Shown: piece after piece, positions 8,824-17,119 of the stretch
How the letters are laid out: each line of letters opens with the position of its first letter
Numbering within the stretch: position 1 is the first letter of the stretch
Assembly (NCBI RefSeq): GCF_008254045.1
Contig: NZ_CP042425.1
Location: forward strand, 4,836,001-4,900,000
Direction of reading: 5' to 3'
DNA: 64,000 bases
From: Limnoglobus roseus
GTDB taxonomy: Bacteria > Planctomycetota > Planctomycetia > Gemmatales > Gemmataceae
The notes under the pieces: generated by a model
Seen by the model: the letters and a program-made list of their open reading frames with translations, nothing else
The model's database searches: none
Told to the model about the DNA's origin: nothing
Translations under genes and position numbers: made by a program

Positions 8824-8910
8824 GCTAGGTTCCCGCTTAAAATTAAGCGCCTTCTCCTCTTAAGCTCCCTCGCCGCCGTAGTTTTTTCCGTAGGAGAAGC
8901 GAGGTCTCAA

Positions 8911-10137
8911 TTGCGCATCCCCGCCTACTGTCTCCACAAGCCCACGGGGCAAGCCTACGTCGCCCTCTCCGAAAACGGAAAGCGACGAACCATCTACCTC
9001 GGCGTCTGGGGCACCCCCCAGAGTCGCCGCCGCTACGCCGAGGTGATCGCCAGCTTAGACGGCCCGGCCTCTGGGGGAACGATTCCGAAGGGATCAGCCT
9101 CAACTCCCCCGACTCCGCTGCCTCCGTCCTCGACACCGCCCACGGGCCTCTCGCTCGCCGACGCCTACGCCCTCTGGATCGCCCACGCCCGAACCTATTA
9201 CCCCGTTCGAGCGGGGACGACTTCTCAAGTCGAGAACATTGAGCGATCCTGGGAACCCCTTCTCACCCTCTTCCCCGAGGCCCGAATCGAAACCCTGACG
9301 AAGAAGAACTACACCGCCGTCCGCGAGGAGATGATCCGGCGGGGGTGGGCGAGGAAGACGATTCAGCGACGGTGGAACTTGATCCTTCTGGGCCTCCGAT
9401 GGCTAGCCGGAGAAGAGAGTATCCCCGACGCCGCGGTGTTGACTGCAACGCTGCCTCGTCTTCGACCCCACCGCTCGGCCGCTCCCGAGTTGCCACCGAT
9501 CCGCCCCGTACCGCTCGTCGTCGTTCGCGCCACGCAGGAGAAGCTGAACCCGGTGCTGCGGTCGATGGTGGAGCTTCAACTCCTCACGGGTATGCGACCC
9601 GGCGAAGTCCGCGAACTGAGGAAGTCCGATCTCGTCTGGGCCGACGGGCTGGCCGGCGAGGGTGTGCCGGTGGCGGTTCAAATCTCCCACCACAAGACCG
9701 CCTACCGCGGACGCCCGCGGCTCGTTCCCCTGTCCCCCACCGCCGGCCGCTTGGTCGCCGACCGCCTCGCCATCGGCGACTCGGACTGCGACTGGGTCTT
9801 CACCCTCTTCCGAGCGCTGAAAAAGAAAGGGACGCCGTACAAGAGGCGTATCTACGGCCTGTCGATCCATAAGGCCTGCGACCGAGCCGGCGTTCCGCGG
9901 TGGCATCCCAATCAGATTCGCCACTGGGCGGCAACGGAGGTACGGAAGCATCGGAACTTAGACGCCGCCCGCGCTCTGCTCGGCCACTCCGAAACGGCCA
10001 CGACCGAGATTTACGCGGAGATGGACGCCGAGGCAGCGAAGCGGGCGGCAGAAGCCCTGGAGAAGGCTCTGAACCCCCCGCCCCCACCGACCCCAGAGGC
10101 TCCTCCGACAACGCCCCCTACGCCACCGCCTTCGTAG
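8911..10137 (+). CDS. int: Tyrosine recombinase / integrase
   Basis: 408 aa from a TTG at 8911, preceded by AGGAG and GAGGT. The open frame extends back to 8785, but that part translates the attachment site itself, so I prefer the TTG. An N-terminal arm-type region (PTGQAYVALSENGKRRTIYL) and a SAM-like core-binding domain (80-170) precede the catalytic domain. There R229 lies in LLTGMRPGEVRELRK, K262 in SHHKTAYRGR, R337 in HPNQIRHWA, H359 in LLGHSETATT and the nucleophile Y368 in EIYAEM. The HxxR box has Asn in place of its first His. It should integrate and excise the element at the flanking repeats. Confidence 0.92.
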   Translation: MRIPAYCLHKPTGQAYVALSENGKRRTIYLGVWGTPQSRRRYAEVIASLDGPASGGTIPKGSASTPPTPLPPSSTPPTGLSLADAYALWIAHARTYYPVRAGTTSQVENIERSWEPLLTLFPEARIETLTKKNYTAVREEMIRRGWARKTIQRRWNLILLGLRWLAGEESIPDAAVLTATLPRLRPHRSAAPELPPIRPVPLVVVRATQEKLNPVLRSMVELQLLTGMRPGEVRELRKSDLVWADGLAGEGVPVAVQISHHKTAYRGRPRLVPLSPTAGRLVADRLAIGDSDCDWVFTLFRALKKKGTPYKRRIYGLSIHKACDRAGVPRWHPNQIRHWAATEVRKHRNLDAARALLGHSETATTEIYAEMDAEAAKRAAEALEKALNPPPPPTPEAPPTTPPTPPPS

Positions 10138-10954
10138 ACACCGACCCCTTCGCCTTCTCTGACTCAGACGGAGAAGGCGACCCCTCCCGCGTCCTCGGCC
10201 CCGCCGAGGTCGCCCTCGGCGAACCCTTCGCCGCCGCCCTCTTCCCCGCGTCGCCCGGCCGCGGCTCCGGCTTCAGAACCCCCTCCATCTCCCGCACCAG
10301 CGCGACGTGCAACTCCCAGAGTCGGCCGTCGAGGGGCTGGCCGGGGGCCGCCATCCAGTCGTCGAGGAGGGCGCGGAGGTCGAGCATCAGCCGCCGCGAC
10401 TCGTTCACGCGGGGGTCGTTCAGCGCCTGCCACACCCACGCGGGGACGGCGTTCCCCGCGGCGGACCGGACCCGCTCCTCCGCCTCGGCCCGCGTGGGGA
10501 ACGCCCCGAGGTAGCGGCGGTGGCCGTTGGCGTCGGTGTAGAAGCCGACCCACGCCCCCGCCGTCGAGCTGCGGCACAGGCCGGGGCACCCGCGGACCGG
10601 GCGGGGCGTCCGCGCCCTCGCCGCCGCCCGCGTCACCACGCGGAGGTTCGCCCGGCGGAAGTCGAGGGGGCAGAAGTTCTCGAAGGCGACGGCGTGTCCG
10701 CGGGGGATCGCCAGCAGCACCGCCTCGGGGCCGCCGGTGGTCCGCCGCCGCCCGCGCCGGTAGTCGGTGAGCGGCCGGATCGAGTTGCCCGCGACCCGCA
10801 CCCGCCACTTGTACCGCGACAGCGTCGGGTAGTCGGCGGCGTCGCAGAGCATCCAGTAGCCCCGCCCCAGGGGGATTCGCTCCCAGGGCGGCGACGACGG
10901 CGGGGGCGGGGCCGCCTTCGCCGTCGCGGACGCTTTCTTCTTCGCCGACTTCAT
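10118..10954 (-). CDS. AP2/HNH-endonuclease-like protein with degenerate HNH
   Basis: 278 aa. After a Lys/Ala/Pro-rich start, WERIPLGRGYWMLCDAADYP and LSRYKWRV match the opening of HNH/AP2 homing-endonuclease-like proteins. The usual HNH core with two His is here FENFCPLDFRRANLRVVT, keeping only the DxRRxNLR part, so catalysis is doubtful. GFYTDANGHRRYLGAFPTRA followed by EAEERV is an AP2-like DNA-binding strand/helix unit. The last 80 residues are low-complexity. It converges on the integrase, the 3' ends overlapping by 20 nt. It may bind DNA as a regulator or be a relic of an invasive nuclease. Confidence 0.65.
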   Translation of the reverse strand: MKSAKKKASATAKAAPPPPSSPPWERIPLGRGYWMLCDAADYPTLSRYKWRVRVAGNSIRPLTDYRRGRRRTTGGPEAVLLAIPRGHAVAFENFCPLDFRRANLRVVTRAAARARTPRPVRGCPGLCRSSTAGAWVGFYTDANGHRRYLGAFPTRAEAEERVRSAAGNAVPAWVWQALNDPRVNESRRLMLDLRALLDDWMAAPGQPLDGRLWELHVALVREMEGVLKPEPRPGDAGKRAAAKGSPRATSAGPRTREGSPSPSESEKAKGSVSTKAVA

Positions 10955-11031
10955 CGGGTGATCCTCGCGGTAAATTGACTCGTCCTGTGGGAAGGGCTGT
11001 TCGCCCGCGGAGCGGCGGCAACGCCGTCGGA

Positions 11032-12114
11032 TCAGTGGCAGAGGTTCGCGGTCGAAGCCGATCGCGGGACAGGCCGCGGGAGCCGCGGCAGCTCCTTCGG
11101 CACCGCCTTCAGGTCGAAAGCGGGGTCGAGGGCGACCGCGAGGGCGATGGTCAACTCGGGGATGAGCGGTTCACTCCGCCTCTTCAAGCGGAGAACCTTC
11201 TTCCGCGCCGCCCTTCGAGCGCGAGTCGTGAGAACCTTTCCCCGCTTAACGCGGTCTCGCATCGGGAGCTGCCGCTGGTAAACCGCCGAACTCAGCTTCT
11301 TCGGAATCCTCGATTCGGGCCGGGGCGGGTTGCCCTTGCCCCAATTCGCGATCTCGTCCGAATCGCTATCCTTCGCGTCAGCCAAGAGACACTTCTTGAT
11401 TCGCACCTGAAGTCGTGACAAGCGCTTCCTGACTCGATCCTCGGCCGTCGCCAGAGCCGTAGCGTCCTGCCGATCGGTGGCGATCTCAAACCCTTTGAGC
11501 TTAACCGCCTCGGCGGCTTCGAGGCGGTCGTAGCCCTCCTCGGCGATCAGGCGGAGGAACCCCTTGTCCTCTCGCGTCAGGCCCCAGGCGTCGAACATCA
11601 TCGGCGTCCCGCGATGGTCCGGGAAGAACTCCCAGAACCAAAGCGGATTCGCCATCCGGCGGCGGTGAGTGTAATCCTCCTCATTCGCCACGGCACTGAG
11701 ACCACGCTGCGATCGCGACTCCCGCCGCTCCCTGGCGAGTTGGTCTCGCGCACGCGATCGAACTTTCCCGAAGACGGTGTTGAGGTGCGCGGAAAGGGGC
11801 GTGTTCCCCCGGTCTTTCCGGGTGAGGTACACTTCCAGGGTCACGTCGTTGACGACCCCTTCGGCCTCGCTGGGCTGGAATATCTGCTCCAGCAGCCCAT
11901 TCACGAACTCCCTTTCCCAATCCCGCGCTTCCGGGAACCAGTAGTCGAGCTTTTTCCGCAACCACTTTATCCGTCGCGTGATCTTTTCGGTTTCTTTGGG
12001 CGTGGCCCCTTTGAAAACTCCGCTGAGGCCGTGGGTGAGCCGCTCCCACCCCTCGGGGGGAAGTGCCTCCGACTCCGCCGCCTGCTTCGCCTTCCACGCC
12101 TCATCGCTCATCAT
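11032..12114 (-). CDS. Sigma-factor-like / DNA-binding hypothetical protein
   Basis: 360 aa. A helical N-terminal part (WLRKKLDYWFPEARDWEREF, then VNGLLEQIF) resembles a sigma region 2-like helical bundle. Residues about 170-240 (LTREDKGFLRLIAEEGYDRL, EAAEAV, then ATAEDRVRKRLSRLQVRIKK) look like a region-4-type helix-turn-helix with a basic recognition helix. The C-terminal 100 residues are very basic (RARRAARKKVLRLKRRSE). I infer a DNA-binding protein, perhaps a phage-style late-gene sigma factor, but no standard family is evident. ATG codons at 12114 and 12111 are both possible starts. It lies in the leftward arm of the element. Confidence 0.5.
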   Translation of the reverse strand: MMSDEAWKAKQAAESEALPPEGWERLTHGLSGVFKGATPKETEKITRRIKWLRKKLDYWFPEARDWEREFVNGLLEQIFQPSEAEGVVNDVTLEVYLTRKDRGNTPLSAHLNTVFGKVRSRARDQLARERRESRSQRGLSAVANEEDYTHRRRMANPLWFWEFFPDHRGTPMMFDAWGLTREDKGFLRLIAEEGYDRLEAAEAVKLKGFEIATDRQDATALATAEDRVRKRLSRLQVRIKKCLLADAKDSDSDEIANWGKGNPPRPESRIPKKLSSAVYQRQLPMRDRVKRGKVLTTRARRAARKKVLRLKRRSEPLIPELTIALAVALDPAFDLKAVPKELPRLPRPVPRSASTANLCH

Positions 12115-12163
12115 CGCTTATCCCCCCTTCGAAATCTGCCCCTGGCCCCTCGCCCCCACGCCC

Positions 12164-12511
12164 CTAACGCCGCCGCCGGAGATGGAACCGCGGGCGGCCG
12201 ACCCTCGGCAGCGATTCGCAGTACGCCGACGCCCCTTCCCAGGGGACCCACACCGTTCGCGTGGCGAGGCTCGCGTCCTCGTCGGGGTAGAAGCCGGCGG
12301 CCACCATCAGCGCGTCTACGGCCTTCTTCCGGTGGTCGTCGTCGAACGCGGGCAGATCGACGGGCATCCCCTCCCGCTTCGCCGTCGCCGCGACTTGGGC
12401 GATGGTGCGAAGCCCCTTCTGCCCCCGCCCGATAGACGTTTCGATGACGAGAACGTCGTCAACCCGCTTGATTTGAACCTCACCGCTTATAGTGAACAGA
12501 TTATCACTCAT
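12164..12511 (-). CDS. Small hypothetical protein (element paralog family A, copy 1)
   Basis: 115 aa beginning MSDNLFTISGEVQIKRVDDV. GGAGG lies 6 nt before the ATG at 12511, which decides the start over the longer open frame. A two-strand opening (GEVQIKRVDDVLVIETSI) is followed by a helix (LRTIAQVAATAKREGMPVDL), a second helix (KKAVDALMVAAGFYPDE) and a Trp strand (TVWVPW). The same order and key positions (A..AK...G..v, ..L..aGF, W.V) recur in the proteins at 13304, 22119 and the C-terminus of 32840. Function unknown. Confidence 0.65.
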   Translation of the reverse strand: MSDNLFTISGEVQIKRVDDVLVIETSIGRGQKGLRTIAQVAATAKREGMPVDLPAFDDDHRKKAVDALMVAAGFYPDEDASLATRTVWVPWEGASAYCESLPRVGRPRFHLRRRR

Positions 12512-12737
12512 GCCATCCTCCGAAAAGGTGATTTGATGCGTACTCGGCCCCAGGGTCACACGGGTCGCACTGAATGCCCCAAACGGCGGTGGGGTGGTGT
12601 TTCTCGTCGAGGAGGCGGGGCAAAGGTCCGGCTCGAAGGGAATAGTAAACGTGCAAATTCGAAATGTCAAGGCATAAGGCGGATAAGATTGCGTCTTTGT
12701 CTTGTTATCTGCCAGTCGCCTTCGAGCTGTGTGCAAC

Positions 12738-12766
12738 AAAAAAGCGGGGGGCGTATCGCCCCCCGC
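12738..12766 (-). terminator. Rho-independent terminator
   Basis: On the minus strand a 9-bp perfect stem (GCGGGGGGC at 12744-12752 with GCCCCCCGC at 12758-12766) and 5-nt loop is followed by six U residues (A-run 12738-12743). It lies 36 nt after the stop of the leftward gene at 12803. One of the clearest intrinsic terminators in the window. Confidence 0.9.
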
Positions 12767-12802
12767 TCCTCTGCTCTGTCGCCGACCGCGTTGCGAGCGC
12801 GA

Positions 12803-13198
12803 CTACTTGACGGGCTTACTCGACGCCTTAATCTTCGCCTCCAGCTCCTTCCGCTGTTCGAGTTTCGACAGGGCTTTCCCGAGGTACTCGTGGGCGTGTT
12901 CGGAGACGATCAGGGCGATCAGGTTCTCGCGGTCCATCCCCAGGTGTTCGCGGGCGAGTTCCAAGTGGGCCAAGAGGGAGGGGTCGAAGTGCATACAGAC
13001 GCCGCGGTTGTGGGCGGAGATGTACTCTTCGATGCAGAAGCGGACGGCGGCGGAGAGGTTCAGCCCCTTGTCGATGCCCAGCTTCGCGAGGTTCTTGGTG
13101 ACGCCGACGGGGAGTTTCATGTACGTCGTGTGATACGCGGACGGCTTCGCGGCGTTGAGTTCCTTGATTAAGTCGGAGAGGTCGATTTCCTTCGGCAC
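12803..13198 (-). CDS. Hypothetical protein, possible ribbon-helix-helix type
   Basis: 131 aa from a GTG at 13198 with GAGGG 7 nt upstream. It starts with VPKEIDLSDLIKELNAAK. A strand followed by two helices (TYMKLPVGVTKNLAKLGIDK, then LNLSAAVRFCIEEYISA) has the shape of a ribbon-helix-helix DNA-binding unit. A second helical region (HLELAREHLGMDRENLIALI) and a charged coiled tail follow. A strong terminator follows 36 nt downstream. A regulatory role is inference; the family is not recognised. Confidence 0.6.
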   Translation of the reverse strand: MPKEIDLSDLIKELNAAKPSAYHTTYMKLPVGVTKNLAKLGIDKGLNLSAAVRFCIEEYISAHNRGVCMHFDPSLLAHLELAREHLGMDRENLIALIVSEHAHEYLGKALSKLEQRKELEAKIKASSKPVK

Positions 13199-13303
13199 GG
13201 GTAGGCCCTCACGGTTGTAATTGGGTGTCCGTGTCAGTCTATTACGGATAAGGCCATATTGCAAGGCGAGTAGATTGGAGATCGCCGATCTCGTCGGCCC
13301 CGA

Positions 13304-13735
13304 CTACCCCGCCCCCTTCTGAGCCGCCGCCCACTCCGCCGCCCGCTCCATCGCCTTCGACTTCGCCTCGGCCCATACCCCCTCGGCGTCGGCGTCGGGG
13401 TCCACCACCCATCGCGTGACCCCACCCCTCGCGTTCTGCTCGGCGGGGGTGAACCCGTTCCGGTAGAGGGTTTCCACGATCTCCCCTTCCGTCAACCCCC
13501 ACCCCCTCGGCGTATCCACCTCCAGGGCGAGGCCGACCGGCTTCGCCGCCCTCGCCCACTGGGCCGCCTTCGCGAGGTGCTTCAGCGACGCCCGAATCGA
13601 GGGGAGGGTGGCGGCGACGACGAGGTCGTCGCCGCGGCGGCGGATGGTCACCTGCCCCTTGATCCAGAGGGGGACCTCAGCCGCAGGGCCTTCGAGTAAG
13701 GCGGGGGGGATCACGAAGCGGTAAGAGAAGCTCAC
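13304..13735 (-). CDS. Hypothetical protein (element paralog family A, copy 2)
   Basis: 143 aa from a GTG at 13735 with GGAG upstream; the frame is open further up, but VSFSYRFVIPPALLEG looks like the true beginning. The core GQVTIRRRGDDLVVAATLPS, then HLAKAAQWARAAKPVGLALE and EGEIVETLYRNGFTPAE, ending with VTRWVVDP, matches copy 1 at 12164 in order and spacing. It adds an Ala/Glu-rich C-terminal helix. Function unknown. Copies of the family occur in both arms of the element. Confidence 0.6.
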   Translation of the reverse strand: MSFSYRFVIPPALLEGPAAEVPLWIKGQVTIRRRGDDLVVAATLPSIRASLKHLAKAAQWARAAKPVGLALEVDTPRGWGLTEGEIVETLYRNGFTPAEQNARGGVTRWVVDPDADAEGVWAEAKSKAMERAAEWAAAQKGAG

Positions 13736-13802
13736 GGCGGCTCCGGGGTAGGAGAAGAAGGGGGCGGGGGCCACCCCCGCCCCCGCGGTCTGGGGATGGG
13801 TC

Positions 13803-13844
13803 GGCGGAGGGGTCGCGGAAGAGGGGTCGCGGAAGAGGGGTCGT
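13803..13844. repeat. Three tandem 14-bp units
   Basis: The unit GGAAGAGGGGTCGC occurs at 13817-13830 and, with a last-base change, at 13831-13844. A diverged copy precedes it at 13803-13816. It lies in the gap between the family A protein at 13735 and the three-Cys/TcmP genes. Confidence 0.6.
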
Positions 13845-13848
13845 CTCG

Positions 13849-13865
13849 TTCTGTGGGAAGGGCTT
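13849..13865. repeat. Dispersed 17-bp intergenic motif, copy
   Basis: TTCTGTGGGAAGGGCTT, identical at 18358-18374. Close variants occur at 10985, 23046 (and inverted at 22933), 30388 and 33587. All copies are intergenic and inside the integrated element. This copy is 114 nt upstream of the leftward gene at 13735. Confidence 0.6.
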
Positions 13866-13995
13866 GATGTCTGGCGTGGAAGCGAGGAGGGTCGTTGGAT
13901 TCAGACGGGGCGAAGCTGCTGAGCGGGCGTCGGATCGGCCGCGGAGCGGAGCCAAAGCCCTCCCCACGGTCGCGAAGAGGCTAAGAAACGAAGAC

Positions 13996-14021
13996 GCCCT
14001 CGCCGAGAAGTCGGCGAGGGC
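13996..14021 (-). terminator. Hairpin terminator after the three-Cys-motif gene
   Basis: GCCCTCGCCGA at 13996-14006 pairs perfectly with TCGGCGAGGGC at 14011-14021 around a 4-nt loop. On the minus strand a pyrimidine-rich stretch (GTCTTCGTTTCTT) follows. It lies 29 nt after the stop of the gene at 14050. Confidence 0.65.
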
Positions 14022-14049
14022 TTCGGAGGCGATGGAATCATTCCTCGGC

Positions 14050-14859
14050 TCAGGCGATTTGAAGAGCGCTCGATCGGCTAATCACATCGCCCACTAGTTC
14101 GAGCCGACGCCGCTGAGCTGGAGGTTGCACCGACGGCCGGCAGGGCATGTCATCGTAAGTCCGGCCGTCGAGTTCGCGTCCCGCCTTCGCCTTTCGAACG
14201 CCGCCCCATTGCTTGAAAAAGAACGAAACGCCAGCGGCGTCGCACTGCTCACGAATGCTCGCTACCCATTCCTTGTGCATCGGGCGAGCGCCCGCACCGC
14301 TCTCACCGCCGACGATTACCCAGTGGATGCCGGACAGGTTGATCTCACCGAGGTCTTCGAGGAGCGGCTCGACAGAGAGGAAGCGTACCGCGGCCGGAGC
14401 TTCCCTCAATGCGTCGATGCGGGGAAGTCCGTGCTTGCGATTCTCGACACTTACGCCCCACCAAACGTGCTTCAGGTCGGCGGCGAAGCGAAGTCGCCCG
14501 CGGAGGAGGTCCCGCATTCGATCCGCCCGCTTGGTCAGGACCTGGAACGTGTGCCAATGAGCGAGTTCCATGACGCGAGCTACCTGTTCAACGTAGGAAT
14601 CTGGTACGTCGGCGTGAAAGAGGTCGCTCATCGAGTTGACGAAGATCGTTTTGGGCGTCCCCCACTTCAGCGGTTCCGCCAGCTTGTCAGGAACCATCCG
14701 CAGGTCGAACCCCTGCTCGTAAGGGTGGCCGGGCACACCACGGAACCGCTCGGCGAACGTAGCCGCGTAGCAGCGAGTACACCCGGGACTGATCTTCGTG
14801 CAGCCGCGGACGGGGTTCCATGTGGCATCGGTCCATTCGATGTGAGAGGTTGCGCTCAT
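14050..14859 (-). CDS. Three-Cys-motif protein, phage Gp37/Gp68 (DUF5131) family
   Basis: 269 aa. The start SHIEWTDATWNPVRGC and the cluster C20-x6-C27-x2-C30 in GCTKISPGCTRCY are hallmarks of the phage Gp37/Gp68 family, which is radical-SAM-like and probably holds an iron-sulfur cluster. Further family blocks are KTIFVNSMSDLFHADVPD, HTFQVLTKRADRM, HVWWGVSVENRKH, RFLSVEPLLEDLG, WVIVGGESGAGARPM and FFFKQWGG. Its ATG lies one base after the TcmP stop, so the two are translationally coupled. The biochemical reaction is not established for the family. The frequent pairing with TcmP in mobile DNA suggests they act together. Confidence 0.93.
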   Translation of the reverse strand: MSATSHIEWTDATWNPVRGCTKISPGCTRCYAATFAERFRGVPGHPYEQGFDLRMVPDKLAEPLKWGTPKTIFVNSMSDLFHADVPDSYVEQVARVMELAHWHTFQVLTKRADRMRDLLRGRLRFAADLKHVWWGVSVENRKHGLPRIDALREAPAAVRFLSVEPLLEDLGEINLSGIHWVIVGGESGAGARPMHKEWVASIREQCDAAGVSFFFKQWGGVRKAKAGRELDGRTYDDMPCRPSVQPPAQRRRLELVGDVISRSSALQIA

Positions 14860-14860
14860 A

Positions 14861-16000
14861 TTACGGGCCTTTTGCCTTTGGAGGGAATGTCACTTGCACG
14901 AGGTCGGCGAATGTCACTTCGCCCTTTCGCTTCGGCCGCGACGTATGCGGAGGGTTGGCGGTGATACTGCCTTCCTTTTCCATCCTCGTCAACACATCCT
15001 TGTAGTTCTTCTTGATGAACGGCGTGTCCACGTTGTGCCTGTCGAACACTTCCTGCATCGTCAGGCTCTTGCCGGCGAACTTGTCGAGGAGCATTTCTTT
15101 CAAATCGCTCAATGGCCGCAAGAGATTGAACAGAAGCGGCTGGTCCTTGCTGGCCGGGTTGTATTCGAAGCTGGCGACGCCGTCCTCTTCGGAGGAACTC
15201 TCTTTCGCCATGATCTCTTTCATAATCCCGTAGCCGAGCGGATGCTTACTCACGTAGATAAGGTGGTGCTTGGTGCGGACGCCCTTGTCGTCTTTGAATG
15301 CGAACGGCAGCACGTACTTCCCGCCCATTTCCTTCAGCGCCTCGCAGATTTCCTCCACGATGGTCAACTCGCGCTTGTACGGTGGGAGCGGCTCCAGTTT
15401 CGTCCTTAGCCTCGCCGCCCGTTCCTCGCCGAACAGCGCGACCATGTGTTTCTGCACGGCGACGTTGCTCAGACCCATGTTGATCCGCGTGTAGTTGAAG
15501 AAGAAGATGCACTCGCACCCCCAATCCTTCAGCACCGAGTTGATGAGCCGAAGCGACAGCCCCTTGTAACCCCACGGATCGACGAAGAAGAGCGTCGGAA
15601 TGAGGTTTAACCTCTCGAACATCTTGACGATCTCTTCGCCGACCTCGTTGGTGTAAATTTGGGGCGCGTTTTTGATCGTGCCAATCCCGGGTATGGCCTC
15701 GATCTCTTGCTTCAGGGTGCTAGTGTTTTCACTGTCCTTGTCGTTGAACATTGTCACAAGCCATTCGCGGTATTCGTTCTGAACGGCTTGCTCAAGAATC
15801 AACAGCGGTGTGGATTTGGAGCCACACTTGTATCGGCCGGGGCCAGCGAAGAGGTCGATGTACGCGATCTTCTTTACTCGGCGATTATTGCCCTGAACCG
15901 CGGTGATGATCTTCGCCCACGCCCAGAAATACTTGGTGACGATTGCAGCTTTGACTTGTGACTGCTCCATCTGCTCATCGAAGAACGCCGCGTCTCCCAT
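14861..16000 (-). CDS. tcmP: Three-Cys-motif partner protein TcmP
   Basis: 379 aa from ATG 16000, the first start in a good context (GAGGAG, then AAGG upstream); longer in-frame codons up to 16078 look non-coding. The family name reflects its pairing with the three-Cys-motif protein, here 1 nt downstream. Residues 47-55 (YIDLFAGPG) form a Rossmann SAM-binding motif like DNA methyltransferases. Residues 140-147 (VDPWGYKG) stand where the catalytic DPPY-type motif would be. The C-terminal third looks like a winged helix (DRHNVDTPFIKKNYKDVLTR, MEKEG). Codons are clearly less GC-biased than in neighbouring genes, suggesting acquisition as a cassette. An RNA or DNA modification role is inference. 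Confidence 0.9.
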   Translation of the reverse strand: MGDAAFFDEQMEQSQVKAAIVTKYFWAWAKIITAVQGNNRRVKKIAYIDLFAGPGRYKCGSKSTPLLILEQAVQNEYREWLVTMFNDKDSENTSTLKQEIEAIPGIGTIKNAPQIYTNEVGEEIVKMFERLNLIPTLFFVDPWGYKGLSLRLINSVLKDWGCECIFFFNYTRINMGLSNVAVQKHMVALFGEERAARLRTKLEPLPPYKRELTIVEEICEALKEMGGKYVLPFAFKDDKGVRTKHHLIYVSKHPLGYGIMKEIMAKESSSEEDGVASFEYNPASKDQPLLFNLLRPLSDLKEMLLDKFAGKSLTMQEVFDRHNVDTPFIKKNYKDVLTRMEKEGSITANPPHTSRPKRKGEVTFADLVQVTFPPKAKGP

Positions 16001-16253
16001 GACCTTAACTCTCCTCGTGGTTTGGCCAGATCGACCGGAGAAACGCACCCGCGAATCTCTGTTAACGTGGCCTTGCAAACGATTGAGTGGTCATAATACC
16101 TTCTTCGTCACAACGGCGGTAGTCAAATTTAGTATACACTAGAACAGTTATCTCCAGCCGGTGTGATTTCCATTCCAATTCCGCGGAATTGGCCTGCCCC
16201 TCGCCCTCCCAGAGCCGGAGGAGAAGGGGACGGCTTCGGCGTCCCCTCGGCGG

Positions 16254-16916
16254 CTACTCCTTTCCGAGGATGAGATCGACGACCCAGCACCCTCTCGCGT
16301 GGGGACCCCCGCCGCGGAGGTGCCCGAGAAGCTCCCCCTCTTCGCAGCCGGCGTCTTCTAAGGCGTCGGCTAAGATGGGGAGACGGTCCCAGGCCCGGTC
16401 CTCGTAGGCGGAGCGGGCGATGGAGCGGGCGGTGTCGCTGACCCGGGAGGGGTCGAGAGCGCTGGGGCGGAAGGGGTTGCCGAAGATGTCGCGGAGGAGG
16501 TGCGACTGGGCAAGTTCTTCGTGCCCGGCTATCTCGTACCACTCCGGGATGCGATCGCCTGATTCGAACAGTTCTGGAAAGTGTTCTCTCCCAACCGCGA
16601 TGGCTGCGTGATCGGCTGTCCGCACCGCCGCCTCATACGCGGATACGGCACCGACGCAGGCCGCGGCGGGCGTCGTGTCGCCGTCGCCCATCGCCGCGAT
16701 GACTGCCGCCCGCCGCTCGCCGGGTATCGCCAACCCATCAGCCATTCGCCGAGCAACCTCAACACAGCGACGGCCCGGTTCTGTCGAGATGAGGCGGGAG
16801 ATGCGATCGCAACAAGCAACGGCGAACAGTCGGAGTTTCCGGTCGCTTCCCTTTCCGTGCACGAACTGTAGCATCGGGGATGGTTCATTCACCGTCAACC
16901 ATTCATCCTCTGTCAT
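16254..16916 (-). CDS. Planctomycete hypothetical protein (element paralog family B, copy 1)
   Basis: 220 aa from ATG 16916 (MTEDEWLTVNEPSPMLQFV). The family has an N-terminal helical block (DRKLRLFAVACCDRI) and a highly conserved C-terminus: LLRDIFGNPFRPSALDP, RSAYEDRAWDRLPILADALE, then DAGCEEGELLGHLRG and GCWVVDLILGK. The paralog at 31147 has the same ends, and its last 230 nt remain visibly similar at DNA level. A diverged relative lies at 23969. I know this type only as a family common in Gemmata-like genomes without assigned function. Confidence 0.75.
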   Translation of the reverse strand: MTEDEWLTVNEPSPMLQFVHGKGSDRKLRLFAVACCDRISRLISTEPGRRCVEVARRMADGLAIPGERRAAVIAAMGDGDTTPAAACVGAVSAYEAAVRTADHAAIAVGREHFPELFESGDRIPEWYEIAGHEELAQSHLLRDIFGNPFRPSALDPSRVSDTARSIARSAYEDRAWDRLPILADALEDAGCEEGELLGHLRGGGPHARGCWVVDLILGKE

Positions 16917-17119
16917 CGCCGACCACCTCCGCCCCGATCTTACCCGAAGCCGAAGCCGATGGGAACCGCCCCGCGGGGCACCCTCGCCCACAGGGACGTT
17001 CTGGCGACGAAGTCGGCGTAGCGGTAGGCGACCCCGAGGGGAGGGGTGGGGAGGGGCCTCCCCTCGCCTCTCCTCGGCGACTTCGACGCGGTCGCCGCTT
17101 CGCGGTGCGAACGGGTCGC

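Noticed and set aside
8785..8910. Longer integrase start at 8785
   Set aside because: The extra 42 residues translate the attachment repeat and the stub of the Rad52-like gene end. The TTG at 8911 has AGGAG and GAGGT upstream and begins where arm-domain-like sequence starts.
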